This document shows, in pieces, positions 11,897 through 24,309 of a stretch of DNA of 64,000 bases. The notes under the pieces are model-generated. The model did no database searches. It had not been told where the DNA came from and worked only from the letters and a program-made list of their open reading frames with translations. Source of the DNA: Colletes latitarsis (taxonomy: Eukaryota > Arthropoda > Insecta > Hymenoptera > Colletidae); assembly GCF_051014445.1 (NCBI RefSeq), contig NC_135143.1, positions 6,138,001 through 6,202,000 of the forward strand. The letters are read 5' to 3'. Numbering within the stretch: position 1 is the stretch's first letter; every line of letters starts with the position of its first letter. The position numbers and the translations under genes are program-made.

Positions 11897-13975
11897 TATC
11901 AATTATACATAGCATGCAATTATAGATTCAATAATTTAAATATACATTTCTTTTCTAATTATTGAATATACATTAAATTATTGAGTATACTGCAGTATAT
12001 ATATAAGACTATGTAATCCTATATTTAATCAGTTACATAATTATATATTACATATATTTAATAATTTAAAAAAAATACATATATTCTGGTCATTGAATAT
12101 ATATAATATATAATTATGTAAGTAATTAAACATATGAATACATATTTCTATGTCTAGTCATTTACACAAATTACAATTAGATCCGTATGTCAGACGTATT
12201 TTTCAGTATTTTAGTTTTTCTAACATAAATAACGTTAAAACGATTCTTTCTCCTTTTTTTTCGTATAGAATAAAGTGTCCTTTGTTATTTTAAATAATGC
12301 TTGTTACTATACAAAGAAATAATAGAATCCTGCGATAAAGAATGCATTTTTCTCGAAAATAGTGGATTATAACATTTCGTATAATTTCAGTGAGAATGTA
12401 GCTCCCTTCTTGTAAAACAACAAAGCTTCTATAAAATCAAGTTTATACTGTAAACGTTCGAATTATATTACGGAAAATGAATTTCTCTTGTGAAACGTCA
12501 ATATAAAGCTTTTAATTTTGGCCATGAGTATGGTTGTTCAGACCACTGTGGGTTGGAAAGTCAGGAAAATAACCGATCGTGAACGCGGAACGTTGATCTG
12601 TTTGAAACAGGTTTCAAGGGATTTTATACGATTCATGAAAAGGAAAACTTGAAAACCACGTTGGAACGAGATTCAATGGAAAGAAAATAGTAGATTATAG
12701 CTGTAGAATGTTGATCCCCTTGAAACTCGCTTGACGATATTTCCTGCTGTTAAAGTAAATGTTTTTAAGACTGAAATATGTCGAGCTTTATTCGTACAGA
12801 ACAAACGAAAATGAAGAACTCGAGTTATTACAAATGTGAGCGGTAAAATTTAAACGACCATTGGTAACGAATATTTCGTTGATAATCTTTATCAAAAACA
12901 AAGAAAATTTCACATTTTGATACTGCATAAATCGTAAAACGCTTTATATTAAAATCCCATAATACGTATTTAAGTATTTAGAAAAATTACAGTAATGTAA
13001 AATGTACTCAGCAAAAATTCCGTATAAAATTTCTCAGTTTTTGTATCCGTTCAACATAAATAATAATTATTTTATTTAACAAGTGAATGAAAATTGTCCG
13101 CACTGTTTCTCTATCTAATCACAAAAGAACACAATTACATTCAAATAAATAACTAAAATGAAGGTTGCAAAATAAATAGAAATATAGAAGTAGTCTGTTT
13201 GCGTTCGATATGTGATTTCAAGACCAAAAATAAGTAGAAATGCAAAAATAGGACGTCTAGACAGCCCAGTAGATTAGGAGTAAAATTACACACCTACGAT
13301 TTAATTTTGTTAAAACACTAGAAATATCTAGAGTACTTGTGAGTTATTTGGTAGACGGTTACAAATATAACTATAGCGATTACGCGAATGCATACGTTGC
13401 GAATAAAGCAGATAAGGGACCCTAATTTAGCTATGTTTCGCTGTGCGTTAGGATGTCAAAGGTGTATCGAGATAATAGATCAGATAAACTATTAAAATAT
13501 TATATAAGCGGACAACATGTGCTATGACAAGATGCACGAAGTTTCTGTCCAGATAATACCACGTTATTCGGAGTATTTTATCTTCAGGAAAACGTTTTCA
13601 AACAACATTGTCCTTTGAAGTTGTTTTAACTTTAAAATTGGATCAATTAAAAGTAGCGATAAATTAAATACGGTTATCGTTCGCGATAATGAACAGAATA
13701 TTCTTTTACTATGATAATTCCAAAACACATTTTCTTTTACCTTTATAACTTTATTATTGGATCTAAAGTACAGTATATAGAGAGTGTTTTTTAAAATAAG
13801 CACCAACCACGGGGGGCAAATTCTACTCCATTACAATGATAAACAAAATACTTTTACTTGGCTGCCTTTTTAAACAATTGTATACTATTTAATCTAAAAT
13901 TTTTGGTAATGCTTATTTTTCTAACTTCATCGAAACTCGTAACTTCTATCTAGATTCGTTTCACTTTATATCTCA
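11897..13975. other. AT-rich non-coding DNA
   Basis: Bases 11897-12165 are an extremely AT-rich run of ATATAT words with short inverted repeats (gttacataattatata against tataattatgtaagta). The remainder holds no supported gene or repeat. The 80-codon minus frame at 13564-13806 is unrecognised. Confidence 0.5.
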
Positions 13976-13981
13976 CCTTAA

Positions 13982-14122
13982 CACTAGGTTCATGGATCAA
14001 TTTCACGACTTTCAGATTTCATGTTTGAAGTTACAGAAATCGTAATATTTTTTAGCAATTTATATTGAATTTGACAGATTTTAATACAAATAGGTATATA
14101 AAAAATGTCCGTAAATTTAGTG
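13982..14122. mobile_element. 141-bp TTAA MITE, family B
   Basis: The left end is CACTAGGTTCATGGA and the right end, reverse-complemented, CACTAAATTTACGGA. Both are flanked by TTAA (13978-13981 and 14123-14126). This is a short member of the same group as the element at 2144-2906. No coding capacity. Confidence 0.8.
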
Positions 14123-14126
14123 TTAA

Positions 14127-17100
14127 TTTTTTTTTTAATTTCTCAGTGAAAAGTCCTGTTAAAAAGATATTCGATGACGCTAATTATAGGTGACCCTGAG
14201 GGTTATCAACGCGTTAAACAATTTTTGACACAGGAAGAAGATATATGTTTCTTTCCTGAATCTTTTTCCACGAAACAGTTGCGAAACGAGGAGTAACCGG
14301 GAGCTATCTGGCCGTTTAATCGTTTCTGGATAAGACGCGCAGGAAATCCGGCGCGTGTCTGTTGATATCAGTTGCAACGACGCCTACGCGCGACGGGACG
14401 CGTGTACACCCTCGTTTTCCTGCATGTCGTCACACTTACACGGTATACTAACTCACTTATAATACATACTTCAGCATATCCATTTTCCAACCTTCCCTTC
14501 CCTAACGCGAAAACTGGGCATTTCCACAAGTGAAACCACGTTCGGAGATTTGGCATATTTTCGTCCGTCTTTGATGAACAAATAAGGTGTATTAGAACTA
14601 TAAGTAAAGTCTTGATAGTAGAATTCACGAATCCAAACAGAAAAAAGCTCAAGTAAACACTTGACACACAAGTCTACAAACTAATAGTTTTGGAGATTTA
14701 ACTCTTGAAAATCAAACCTTTGAGTTACCGTAATTAAAATTTATAAATTTTGATATTATAATTTTATAATTTAAGAAAAATATTAAATTGCAAACTTAGA
14801 GATACTATAGAATAATTAAAAATTACTTTTATATTAATAACATGTATTCTGATAAATAAGTATTTAATAGTGTACATTTTTTTAATTGAACAAGTATAAA
14901 AATTATTTATTAAATTTAAGTAATTTCGAGCTATCAATGTTGAAACCTTTTAAACTAACAACCCCAACATTTATAAAAATGGGCATTTCGGATATCTTTT
15001 TATTGTCCATAACTCGAAAAGTAAGGTATATTCGTTCGTAAGAAATTTTTTGGAACACCTTTCATACGGGATCTACTTCTTTCTTCCGTCAACGATTCCG
15101 TTTCGAGTTTCTGCTCGGTTGTGAAGCGAGTCGGACGAGCGAAGCCATTTCTTTAACCTGCTTATCCTTATCCACGGTTACTTAAAACCGTCCCTTTTCT
15201 TCGCGTTTTCCGTATCTTCCCCCGTTCATTTTCTTAATTCCCTGTCCCTTTACTTTACTATCGTCGTCAGTTCTTTTCCATCTTCGGCAGCGGTCTCGCG
15301 TCGCCTTCGTTTCTCCTCTAGTAGTCTCTATTCTCATTAGTCGAGCTTCGTGCACAGTGCAGTTAGCCACATTCCATCCGAGCATCTCTCTGTGTCTCTC
15401 CCTGCGATCCTTTTGTTCCCTGACGAAGTTGTTTTTTCCACCCCCCATCGATGTTCTCACGAAATTCTTCCGTTACGCCCGTTCTCACATTCGAGGTCAC
15501 TGCTTCCAACGACCATCAATGTGGTTCGAAAGCATCGAAACGCGAACTAAAGTCAAATTTTCGACCCGTTAAAGCACCATAAAACGTCACATTCTTACGT
15601 TCTTTCCGACTGTTTACTTTTCGCTTCCTTACTTTTTTATTTTGTAAGTTATAATTAGTCTTCTATCTTTGGTTTTAAAAAGTATAATTACTGGTTTTTG
15701 TTTTGAAATGGTATCATTTTCAATATCAATATTTTGGCTTTTGTAATTATCAGTGTCTTCCAGTAGTATCTAAGCTTCCTTTTTTCTGACTCTATTTACA
15801 CTTTTCTTTATTGTTTCAATATTTTTCTTCTTTTGCAATCCTTTTATCTTTTCATTTTTCTTTTTCTTCAAATTTTCAAACGTTTTTGTTTCTTTCTGAT
15901 TCCTTGATACTTTCCCTGGGAATAGTTTCTTTTCTTCCTTTAACTTCTACTGAATAAAGGACAACCTTTTAAGTACTTTTAAATAAACACAAATGAATGT
16001 AACAATGTTTTGCAACAAGGATAAGGATGATCATTGTCTCACTGTAAACATAACCTCGAAGCTATAATTGCTCACCTGGCTAATCAGTGTTGTTCAATGC
16101 AATTTATGTGACAGTTGTTGGCCATCATATTTTTGTTTATTTAAACAAATGTAAACACTTTTAATGCCAACCTAACCTTTTTATTATTTCCTATATAAAT
16201 TAGTTTGAGAGTTATATGTGCCATTAATAGTATTAAATGCATTGAAATATCTGTGAATTATGGGCTTCATTTTTACGGATTTTATTTCATTTTATTTATT
16301 TTTAATCTCAATTCTGAGTGACAAACTAATAATTACATCTAAAGCAAAATGTACAAAGAATTTGAATCTAACTATAGAAAATGTTATAAGTTTCGTAATA
16401 TTCTTTCGTTTTTAAAATAATCAATCACTGGTAGGTGATCAACAACTTTACCCCCACCTAGTTGCCAACATAAAGGTAAAAAAAAAGCTGTTGATCCTGA
16501 TTTTCGAACTTTAAGCGACGAATGACTGTACCGTACGGTGACGATAGTGATACTTTCAACCTCTCCATTGATCCTATTCTATTGATACAGCAGCGGGTCG
16601 TCTTCTTTTTCTCTTCATCCTTCGTTTCACTCGATAGATTGAATATGAAAAATTGAGTTTGCTTTGTAATCGAAGTAAAAGGAATCGAAATTAAATCGAG
16701 ATAGAAACGGAAGATAATCGAAACATGCAAAAAGAAAAAAAGGGTGGAATGAAGCGTGTAGAATCAAGTGGAAACCTCGAAAAAAAAAAAGAGAAACGGA
16801 TCGACTATCGGTTTCATCTCGTATAAAGATTAATTACCATTGGGCAATTGCTGGTAGCGGCGAAAGAGAATCAACGAACATATTCGTAGTATATTCGATA
16901 ACAACTATTCAGGACGAACCCCGGTATATTTCGGTAGAAAAGTTCTCTCATACACATATGTGTGACGCCAATTTATTCAACGACTAATTAGTCTGGCGTT
17001 TCCTTTATTTCTTCAATTTTGCTTGCACCTCTTCGTTCTATCTGCTGCATTTTAAATTTCCTGAGACCTTAACCATTTTTCTCGTCGTTCATTAATAATA

Positions 17101-18573
17101 ATAATATGTCTTTATTGCACCGAATTAAATAAGACGATGGGTGTTACAATGAGATGAAACAATAATGGTGATCTTATCCTACTATTTAATAGAAGTTGCT
17201 ACACGCAAAAATTTTTTTAATACAAAAGAGTAAAAAATGTAAGAGTTCGATAATGATATGTATAGGCTGTTTCGTAAAACAGGTTCAGATGATTAACATC
17301 ATAACAACTATTCTGCCCATCTGAAACGAAGGAATCGAAGTGTATTCTGCTTAGTAAGAATACAGTTATAGTCCGAACTAAAACAAAATTATCGTTTCAA
17401 TTTTTTAATAATTGGTACCACTTTGAAGTTGAAATATCAATTTTTCCTCCTCTTTTTCGTCTCTGAGATTAACAAAAAAATAGAATAATACGTCAGATCT
17501 TAATACCCCTAGTTCCGGTTTAAAGACGTGTCTCCTGAAGGTTTGTTACAAAATTCAAGTCAATTGTCATTCAAGTGTCAGATTCGAAAATTCGAGAAAA
17601 ACGCGTTTGGAGTTTCTGGTGTCATTAAACACTCGATACTATTCCCTCCAAAGGGCTGTAACTTCATTATTTTCACGAATTCCGTCAAATAACTTTGTAG
17701 ACATACTTTCAAGGTTTCAAATTTTAAAAAGACGACCCAAAAAAATCGATTTTTTTGACGTGGATTGCCAGAGGACCTCCTGAAGGACGACGATATCGAT
17801 TAATAAATTCGCAGATGGTTATGCAAGGACGCCTCCCTTGCATTTCCCCGGAACGATGAGCTGCCGAGGATACTAGAGGCCAAAAGGAACACCTAGTGGA
17901 ACCAGTCGCACGGAGATCTACGTCGCCCGCGGAATAATCCCCGAAACCCAATTATATTTTACTGCGACTCGACTCCGACTTCCATCCCGGCTCTCTCAAC
18001 CGCAGAGGAACGAAGACGAACGAGCGTCGTTTAGGCGATGAAATACGGATTAGCCGTTATAACTGGAAATTGCCACCTCCACTCTCTCTTTTCTCCACCT
18101 CTTTTCCTTCCTGCTTTCCCCCCTTAAGCTTCCGTTTTCCTCTTCCCTTCCACTTCAGACCCGACCGCTTTTCTTGAAAATCCTTCCCCGCGATAATTAC
18201 ATCGATAGTTGATGAGGATAATACCAACGGCGTGAGTAACGTTTAAAAATCAGAAAGGATCCGGGCAGCCATCGCTATATGCGTGTATACATAGAGTAGA
18301 ACTTAACGATAGAAGTACCGTGGAATCGATAATTCAGGAAACGATCGAAAATCTATAATTTTCCTCCTACGTATTGTTTTATGAATATTGGTGGGGTTGT
18401 TGATTGCTTAAAGTTGATTTGAGGTAGCCCTGCTGTATGAAGGAAGAGAGTAAGCGAGATAGCAAGAGGAAAGAAAAGAAAAGGAGAGGGGAGTGTTTCA
18501 TCTTGGGTTTATTTGTAACGCCGCGACATTCAGTGGTCAGTTGAGAAGCGTATATACAGAAATGGACGACTAC
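14127..18573. other. Long stretch without a gene; pyrimidine-rich and GC-rich patches
   Basis: No exon, RNA or element is supported. Bases 15060-15560 are rich in TTC and TCC words. Bases 15780-15960 are a long T-rich, CTT-rich run. Bases 17720-18240 are GC-rich with a pyrimidine tract at 18080-18160, and 18430-18500 is purine-rich on the plus strand. The opposing 98-103-codon frames near 14368-14667 and 15182-15572 are products of this skew. Confidence 0.45.
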
Positions 18574-18632
18574 GCGAGCACTTGTGAGAGAGATAAGTTG
18601 CGCGTAGCCCTCTGGTGACGAGTGCGAGAGGT
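18574..18632 (-). repeat. Dispersed ~60-bp repeat with CTCF-like core, copy 1
   Basis: The sequence runs cgagcacttgtgagagag, a short spacer, then tagccctctggtgacgagtgcgag. On the minus strand the core reads TCACCAGAGGGCTA (18606-18619), close to the animal CTCF consensus CCACYAGRGGGC. The same string recurs at 30941-31003 and, inverted, at 52864-52926. Whether CTCF binds here is inference. Confidence 0.6.
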
Positions 18633-19714
18633 ATTACGCATAGCGTTTTATTCAATCGAGCATTTAAATTCTTATTCGTTCATTGTAAAATACTTTATTC
18701 TATAACTGAAATTCTAAGTTTTATGCCATTGTGAACAAAATCTAAAATAGGAATATGTAAGTTATTGATGGTTGCTCATGACCTTAAATAAAATGTTGTA
18801 TGCCTTTTGATACTTATCAGAAATCTTTATCTAGACATATTTTAACAAACATTTTGCAATTTAGAGGCATGTAATGAGAAATATTTTCGCTATAGAGTTC
18901 GTAATGCTTAAAAACTTATTTGATTTGCGTCTTGTTTGTTTCATTTGCGGATGGAATATTCGTGATTTCCGTGGGAATCTTGTGTAAGCTGTGAACATCT
19001 TCAAAAGAATAGAAAATATTGGCTTAGGGTTTCGATGTGGGTCAGGGATTCCTTGGACAGAGTATTCAAGGCATACCATGCAGTATTCTGCGATCGCCTT
19101 ATCTCGGGGCTCAATTATTAAAAAATTCCCTTCTTTCCTTTTATGGTTCAATATCATGGAAATTACTTGTCTTTCTATCCAAAGCTTCGAATCTCAATAT
19201 CAAAGACATGATTTCTTTATTGAAACGCGACAAAGAAGTTCGCGCACAGAGCTTCGGCCAATTAAATTCAGCATAGATTTCATTAAGCTAAAATAAATAG
19301 CCTTCCACTGAATACATGAACAGGGCTGGAAACTAAAGTGTATTCCTCGCGGCGCCAAAACTATATATAAAAGAAAACGAACAAGTAAATGATTTACTTA
19401 GTATGTACTTAACATTCCGTCAATTCTCTCATAATATGTACAAATATTAGTATTTGTATCTATATCAAGATAACAAAATTTGAAGAATATCTTAAAATGG
19501 AACAATACTGTAATAATGTCCTCAAGTATAAAATGCACTTGGTTAAACATTTTCTGTATGTAAAATGCTACTTATATTTTGAAAAGGTAACTGTTATGAA
19601 TACTTTCACGTTTATATCAAGATTGTTCTTTCGAATAATTAATAACATGTCTAATCTTGATTTGTGCCAAATTTTGGGTGTAATCAGGGACCTTTAAAAT
19701 TAGCTTATTGTTGA
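18633..19714. other. Non-coding DNA with an unexplained multi-frame opening at 18991-19296
   Basis: Between about 19000 and 19280 two plus-strand frames and one minus-strand frame are open at once. The plus frame from 19028 to the TAG at 19276 has mixed codon use that looks more protein-like than its surroundings and follows an AG that could be a splice acceptor (19026-19027), but I recognise no domain. The rest of the interval is AT-rich and empty. Confidence 0.3.
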
Positions 19715-19876
19715 ACATAATATTATTGTACCTGGAGGTGGTGATCCAATTCTATATCAACATTTATGTTCATTTTTTGATCATTCAGAAGTTTATATTT
19801 TAAATTTACCACGATTTGAATTAATTTCACATATTATTTTTAACGATAAAGGAAAAAATGAAACGTCTGGAAATAT
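19715..19876 (+). pseudogene. COX1: NUMT: nuclear copy of a mitochondrial COX1 segment
   Basis: Translation from about 19733 gives [12 protein letters not shown], then FFDHSEVYIL and ELISHII. This aligns without gaps to the highly conserved cytochrome c oxidase subunit I segment that holds a His of the haem-copper centre region (family form: [23 protein letters not shown]). Here conserved residues are replaced (FW becomes CS, GHP becomes DHS, PGFG becomes PRFE), the fragment covers only about 50 codons, and similarity stops on both sides in ordinary nuclear sequence. Such fragments come from mitochondrial DNA inserted into a chromosome. The AT-rich third positions agree with insect mitochondrial origin. 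It is not functional. Confidence 0.92.
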
Positions 19877-20602
19877 TATCGTGGATTCATACAAAGACTG
19901 ACTGTAAAATTTCGAAGCTCACAGTTTCCAGTGTGGAATCAACAGGATTAGCTGTGTTCGTAATCGAGTAGATACTTAGATAGTCCACTTTGAAGCTAAA
20001 AAGCATCGCGAAACAATCAGAATAATCAAGAAGGAACGTTCGCGAAACGAGAACATATTTCGCAATCCACGCATTCCCTATGGAAGCGACAGGATAGCTT
20101 TTGACGCTTCTCTAATACCTATTCAATAGCTAAATTTCCGATTGACATCGATCTAATAGTACCGTTAACAGAAATCCAATTCCGTGGCGGCAGTAGCCTA
20201 ACCCAATGACACAAAATACAGTGTTCCCTCGTTAATGTTCGTTAGCTTGGGTCCACACCGCGAACGTTATCGAGGGAGGTGTACTATTTTAGGAATTGTC
20301 AACTCTTATCTCCGTTAGGCTTGATCGCATCGTAGTGAAATAGGGAGATATGTTCAACGTCTGCTTATTCTAAAGATTCTAAAATTGTTCCAAAATCAAA
20401 ATGTATCTTTTTTACAAATTATATGATTTTCATATGGTAACTTAAAAATAGTAAAGGTTGATTTGACAACACATTCACTAGCCAATCGTCAAATTATTTC
20501 TTTTAGCAAGTTCAATATCTAATCCTTATGTATTTCTTACTATTTTTAAATTTCATTTTTCACGTTTTTGGAAAGGTTAGCTGTAATATTTTATTAATCT
20601 AT
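19877..20602. other. Non-coding DNA containing a hairpin at 20223-20280
   Basis: At about 20223 tccctcgttaatgttcg is followed 19 bases later by cgaacgttatcgaggga, forming a 17-bp stem with two mismatches. The preceding TA-CAGTG could be one end of a Tc1/pogo-type element, but no matching far end was found. The rest is empty. Confidence 0.4.
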
Positions 20603-21007
20603 TTATTAACATATTGCGTTCAAAACGATGACCCTGTACATCGATTCCTAAAGCGTGGCGATGTGGAAAACACTGTACACTGAATTTCATTCGGATCAAT
20701 CGCAGTGCGATCTTTTCTTATACACTTCATCGTGTCTTCTCTGGTTGTTGGTATTTCGTTATACACTTGTTGCTTTAACTTTTCTTATAAATAAAAATCT
20801 ATAGGTGTTAAGTCCGGGAACGTGAAAGCCACCTAATATTTCTAAGCATCTTAACACTGCAGTAACAATCTGTGCAGAGTGAGCAGGGCATTCATCTTGC
20901 TGGTACCACTTTGATTCTCGCATGTTTAATGGAACATTTTCTAATAATAGTGGCAAAATTTCTGTCAAAATCTGGACACATATACTTTGATTAATCGATA
21001 AATTCAA
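20603..21007 (-). pseudogene. Decayed DDE transposase fragment (Tc1/mariner-type C-terminal half)
   Basis: The minus-strand frame from 21007 encodes ILTEILPLLLENVPLNMRES followed by KWYQQDECPAHSAQIVTAVL. The QQDECPAH motif is the second catalytic Asp region of IS630/Tc1/mariner-type transposases, and a leucine-rich lead-in of this kind is common in the insect members. The frame stops at 20759, but a second frame continues on the same strand with TTREDTMKCIRKDRTAIDP and ends near 20603, resembling the C-terminal helical part of the same group. The two frames show at least one frameshift, and the PPRSPDL-type block between the two Asp motifs is largely lost. The gene is dead and truncated at its N-terminus. 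Confidence 0.65.
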
Positions 21008-21074
21008 ACTAATTAGTACGCACAGATAATGCTATGTGTGATTTAATGTTTATTTACATTTAGTGCACTAACGA

Positions 21075-21990
21075 GCAGAGGAGACATATACTACAAACAC
21101 AAAAGTGACTTGAAAGAATAAATTTTTTTTTAGAGTTGATTTTGCGTAATCTCGAATGACCTCCATCTATAGGTCATTGTATTCATTCCAAAAAGTTCTA
21201 TCAGAACACATATAAAAATTTATATAATCCCATTTTAAAAACAAGCTTGATCTTTATATCCCCCTCTATGCCTCCACCAACAAAAAAATTATTACGATTG
21301 AACGATTACAAATGATTTAAACATAAAAGCGACTTGAAACAATACATTTTCTATTCCAGTTGACCTAGCGTAACCTCGAATGACCTCCATCAATAAGTCA
21401 TTGTATTCTTCCCAAAAAGCTCTATCAGAACACATAACAATTTATATCATCCCATTTAGAAAAACAAGCTTAATCTTCGTATCTCTGCTACGCCACCAGC
21501 TACAAAAAAATTATTTTTTCATGCGCCCCTCGAAACCAAACAACGTTTGCCTGACACTTTTTCCCCTATAATTACAAACAAACGAGTTATTGTGGTGGAC
21601 CATTTTAGGTACCTCGCCCTGTGTAAGGGACGGGTGAAAATGTTGCCTGAAACGATTGAATGATTACAAATGATTTAAACATAAAAACGAGTTGAAACGA
21701 TATATTTTCTATTACAGTTGACCTTGCGTAACCTCGAATGACCTTCATCTACAGGTCATTGCATTCGTCCCAAAAAGCTTTATCAGAATACATATAACAA
21801 TTTATATCATCCCATTTAAAAAAATAAGCTCGATCTTTGTATCTCCTCTACGTCTCCCCTCGAAACTAAACAACGTTTACCTGACACTTTTTCCCCTATA
21901 ATCACAAACAAGCGAGTTATTCTGGTGGGCCGTTTTAGGTACCTCGCCCTGTATAAGGAACGGATGAAAATGTTTCGCGAAACGACCGGT
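21075..21990. repeat. Three-copy low-copy repeat, 224/358-bp spacing
   Basis: The phrase ctcgaatgacct recurs at 21151, 21375 and 21733. Each is followed by aggtcattg or a variant, then cccaaaaag and tatcagaaca. The second and third units also share gacactttttcccctataat and a block gttttaggtacctcgccctg. The first unit lacks these, which explains the shorter spacing. Divergence is moderate. The third unit runs directly into the GC-rich island. Confidence 0.9.
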
Positions 21991-22720
21991 CATCGAGTTT
22001 CAATTGTTGCGAGGGACGGAGCGCGGAATCAACCGAACGGTTTCCGGCACACGTCGATTTTTGTCGATGGAAGCAAGGGAATTTCGCGCGGCAGAGGAGG
22101 ATCGACGAGCGATTCGACGAGAAAAATCCGTTAAAAAGTTATACCGACGTTGCACGCGGCAGGCAACGCAGTATTACAACAAGGGTTGCCGTATTGATCG
22201 CGAAGGGGCGCCGCGCGCAATGTTCAGTTCTCGGGCATCTCCGACGATCTTCGTGGAATAACCTCACCCTGGTCCTTAATGTCTATATCCTCCGTAACCT
22301 GGCCGCGACTGAACGAGAACTCTGCCCAGACGCGTGTTTCCCGTCATTTCCATCATTATCGCGCGAAACGGAGATTCAATGAAGCGGCGAATGTGACTGT
22401 GGAAGAAAAATCGCGGAGGGACGATGGGGATTCGAGGCTGGGTCCGTCGAATATAGGGTTGCTGGCGAGTCAATACGTATCCGGAACCCTCCGAACGGCG
22501 GAATGTGAGATTTAATATTCACCTTCGGGGAATCGACTTACCGCCGCAGTCGGAGAAACGAAACCGTGCAATGGAATTTGTTCGAAACTCTTTTGCTAAT
22601 TATTTCCTTCCGCGTGCGAAACGTTTTGATGGAAATTTCGTTTCTCTTCGGGAGGTTGCTTTCCGGGTCAGATAATATACGCTCGTGAATTTGTTATTTT
22701 TATCAAACTACAAGCTGCTT
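21991..22720. other. GC-rich island, function unknown
   Basis: CpG-rich DNA with several overlapping plus-strand frames (21925-22134, 22004-22261, 22279-22515). None carries a motif I know. The Arg/Glu-rich translations reflect CGA, GAA and CGG words. It could be a promoter-proximal or untranslated region of an unseen gene. Confidence 0.35.
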
Positions 22721-23109
22721 GTTACACTGGGTATCTAGTTTATCAGAAAATCCGGGAATATCTGAAAAGGGATTAACGATATCAAGGAAATTTGTTTACG
22801 AAAGTAATGTGAAATTTTTTTGTCGGTGGAAAAATTAAACAGATTTCAAAGTCGAGTTCTTTTAAATGGAATGGTATATTTTTTCATATATTACATTATG
22901 TTACGAACTGAGACGAATACAATGAGGTTCGACAAAGTCATTTCCAGTCATCAGGAGCAGCACACTTCCGGTCTGCTGTATTTTTTGAATAATGTTTATA
23001 AACTTATAATTATAAACTAATGTACCATTGTTTACCTCTCATGACACTTTCAGGCATTTTATATAGTGTGGTTTACAGATTACTGGCAGTGTTGGTTTTG
23101 GTCCATCTG
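22721..23109. other. AT-rich non-coding DNA
   Basis: Nothing is supported here. A 66-codon frame at 22820-23020 is unrecognised. Confidence 0.45.
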
Positions 23110-23117
23110 GACATCGT

Positions 23118-23530
23118 GAATGGTATCCATCAATAACTTAAGAGTATGATAAATGTTTATAATCGCATAAAAGGACTAATTCAACTTTTTTTTTAAGAGT
23201 CCAAGACATCTTTTATGCTTCAGAATAACAAATTTATTATTTAATTTTTTTTTTATCAAATATACCATTTGACAGTAATTTTACTATACCATATCTTGAT
23301 CGTCAACAGATTAATTCTGATCAACTCTTATCGACCAATTAAAAGTTATCTCAAAATTAAAGTTTCGTACCTACTTTTTTTGTATTATATAGTATTTTTT
23401 TTTTTATCAAATAAACCATTTGACAGTATTTTGCTTTACCTTATCTTGATTGTGTCAATGGTATCCATGTTTATAATCGCATAAAAGGACTAATTTAACC
23501 TTTTTTTTTTTAAGAGTCCAAGACATTTTT
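23118..23530. repeat. Interleaved pair of direct repeats
   Basis: Block one (tttataatcgcataaaagga ... aagagtccaagaca) appears at about 23156 and 23469. Block two (atttgacagta.tttt.cttaccatatcttgat-like) appears at about 23250 and 23402. The order one-two-two-one, all in direct orientation, suggests successive local duplications rather than a simple array. Confidence 0.8.
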
Positions 23531-24309
23531 TTCAGAATAACACAATCTAAGAAATTTGTGAAAAACTCGTTAACTCTCCGAAGACTTAATAAAACTGTAA
23601 TCTTGTGGAATAATCGTAAACTTGATTAAGTTTCCAAATGTTTACAACACATCACAAGTACATCGATAGACTCGTTTATATTGTGTATAGAAAACCATAA
23701 TATGGATAATTAGAAGATTGGTGTTGCACTGGCAAAAATATGAAATCTGAAAATTTTGATTCAACAAGATACCAATTTTGTTACTATGGAAACCAATATT
23801 TATATACGAAATTATTTTATAATGGTCTAAAAACATGTTACTATTTATTCATCTTTATTTCTCTTTTTGTAGGTTTACTATTGTTCGCATTTTTTGTATA
23901 TAGTATTATATATTCTGCTTTTTCTTTTCTTTTTACATGTATTTTTTTACGCAATGTATTAAATTATAAATGTAATGTGATTATTGATATCTTTATTTTT
24001 TTGTAACTATTTATCATTTGAGTCTTAGCCTAAACCCATGCTGTGTCCCTGCATTCAACATAAGTATACTAACTTTAAAAATAAACTTGTAACTATAAAA
24101 TAATTGCTAAAAGCAGGTAGTATTTCTATGATTAAATTAAATATTTACTTAAGTTGTTATGAAAAGTATTGTCATGACGTAGATGTGGCACATCTTTCGG
24201 CCTTTAATTTTCCTTCCATAAAGCGATGAAAAATATTAGTCACATCGATCTAGAACTTTCTAAAAAAGATTTTTTTGCTGGTCACATTTTTTTCGTATAG
24301 TCAAATTTG
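23531..24309. other. AT-rich non-coding DNA
   Basis: The 88-codon plus frame at 23740-24006 encodes a Phe/Leu/Ile/Tyr-rich stretch that would score as membrane-like, but this is what T-rich DNA yields in any frame. No start context or homologue supports it. Confidence 0.4.

Noticed and set aside
23740..24006. 88-codon frame with predicted membrane segments
   Set aside because: T-rich DNA gives Phe/Leu/Ile/Tyr in most frames; no homologue or regulatory context.
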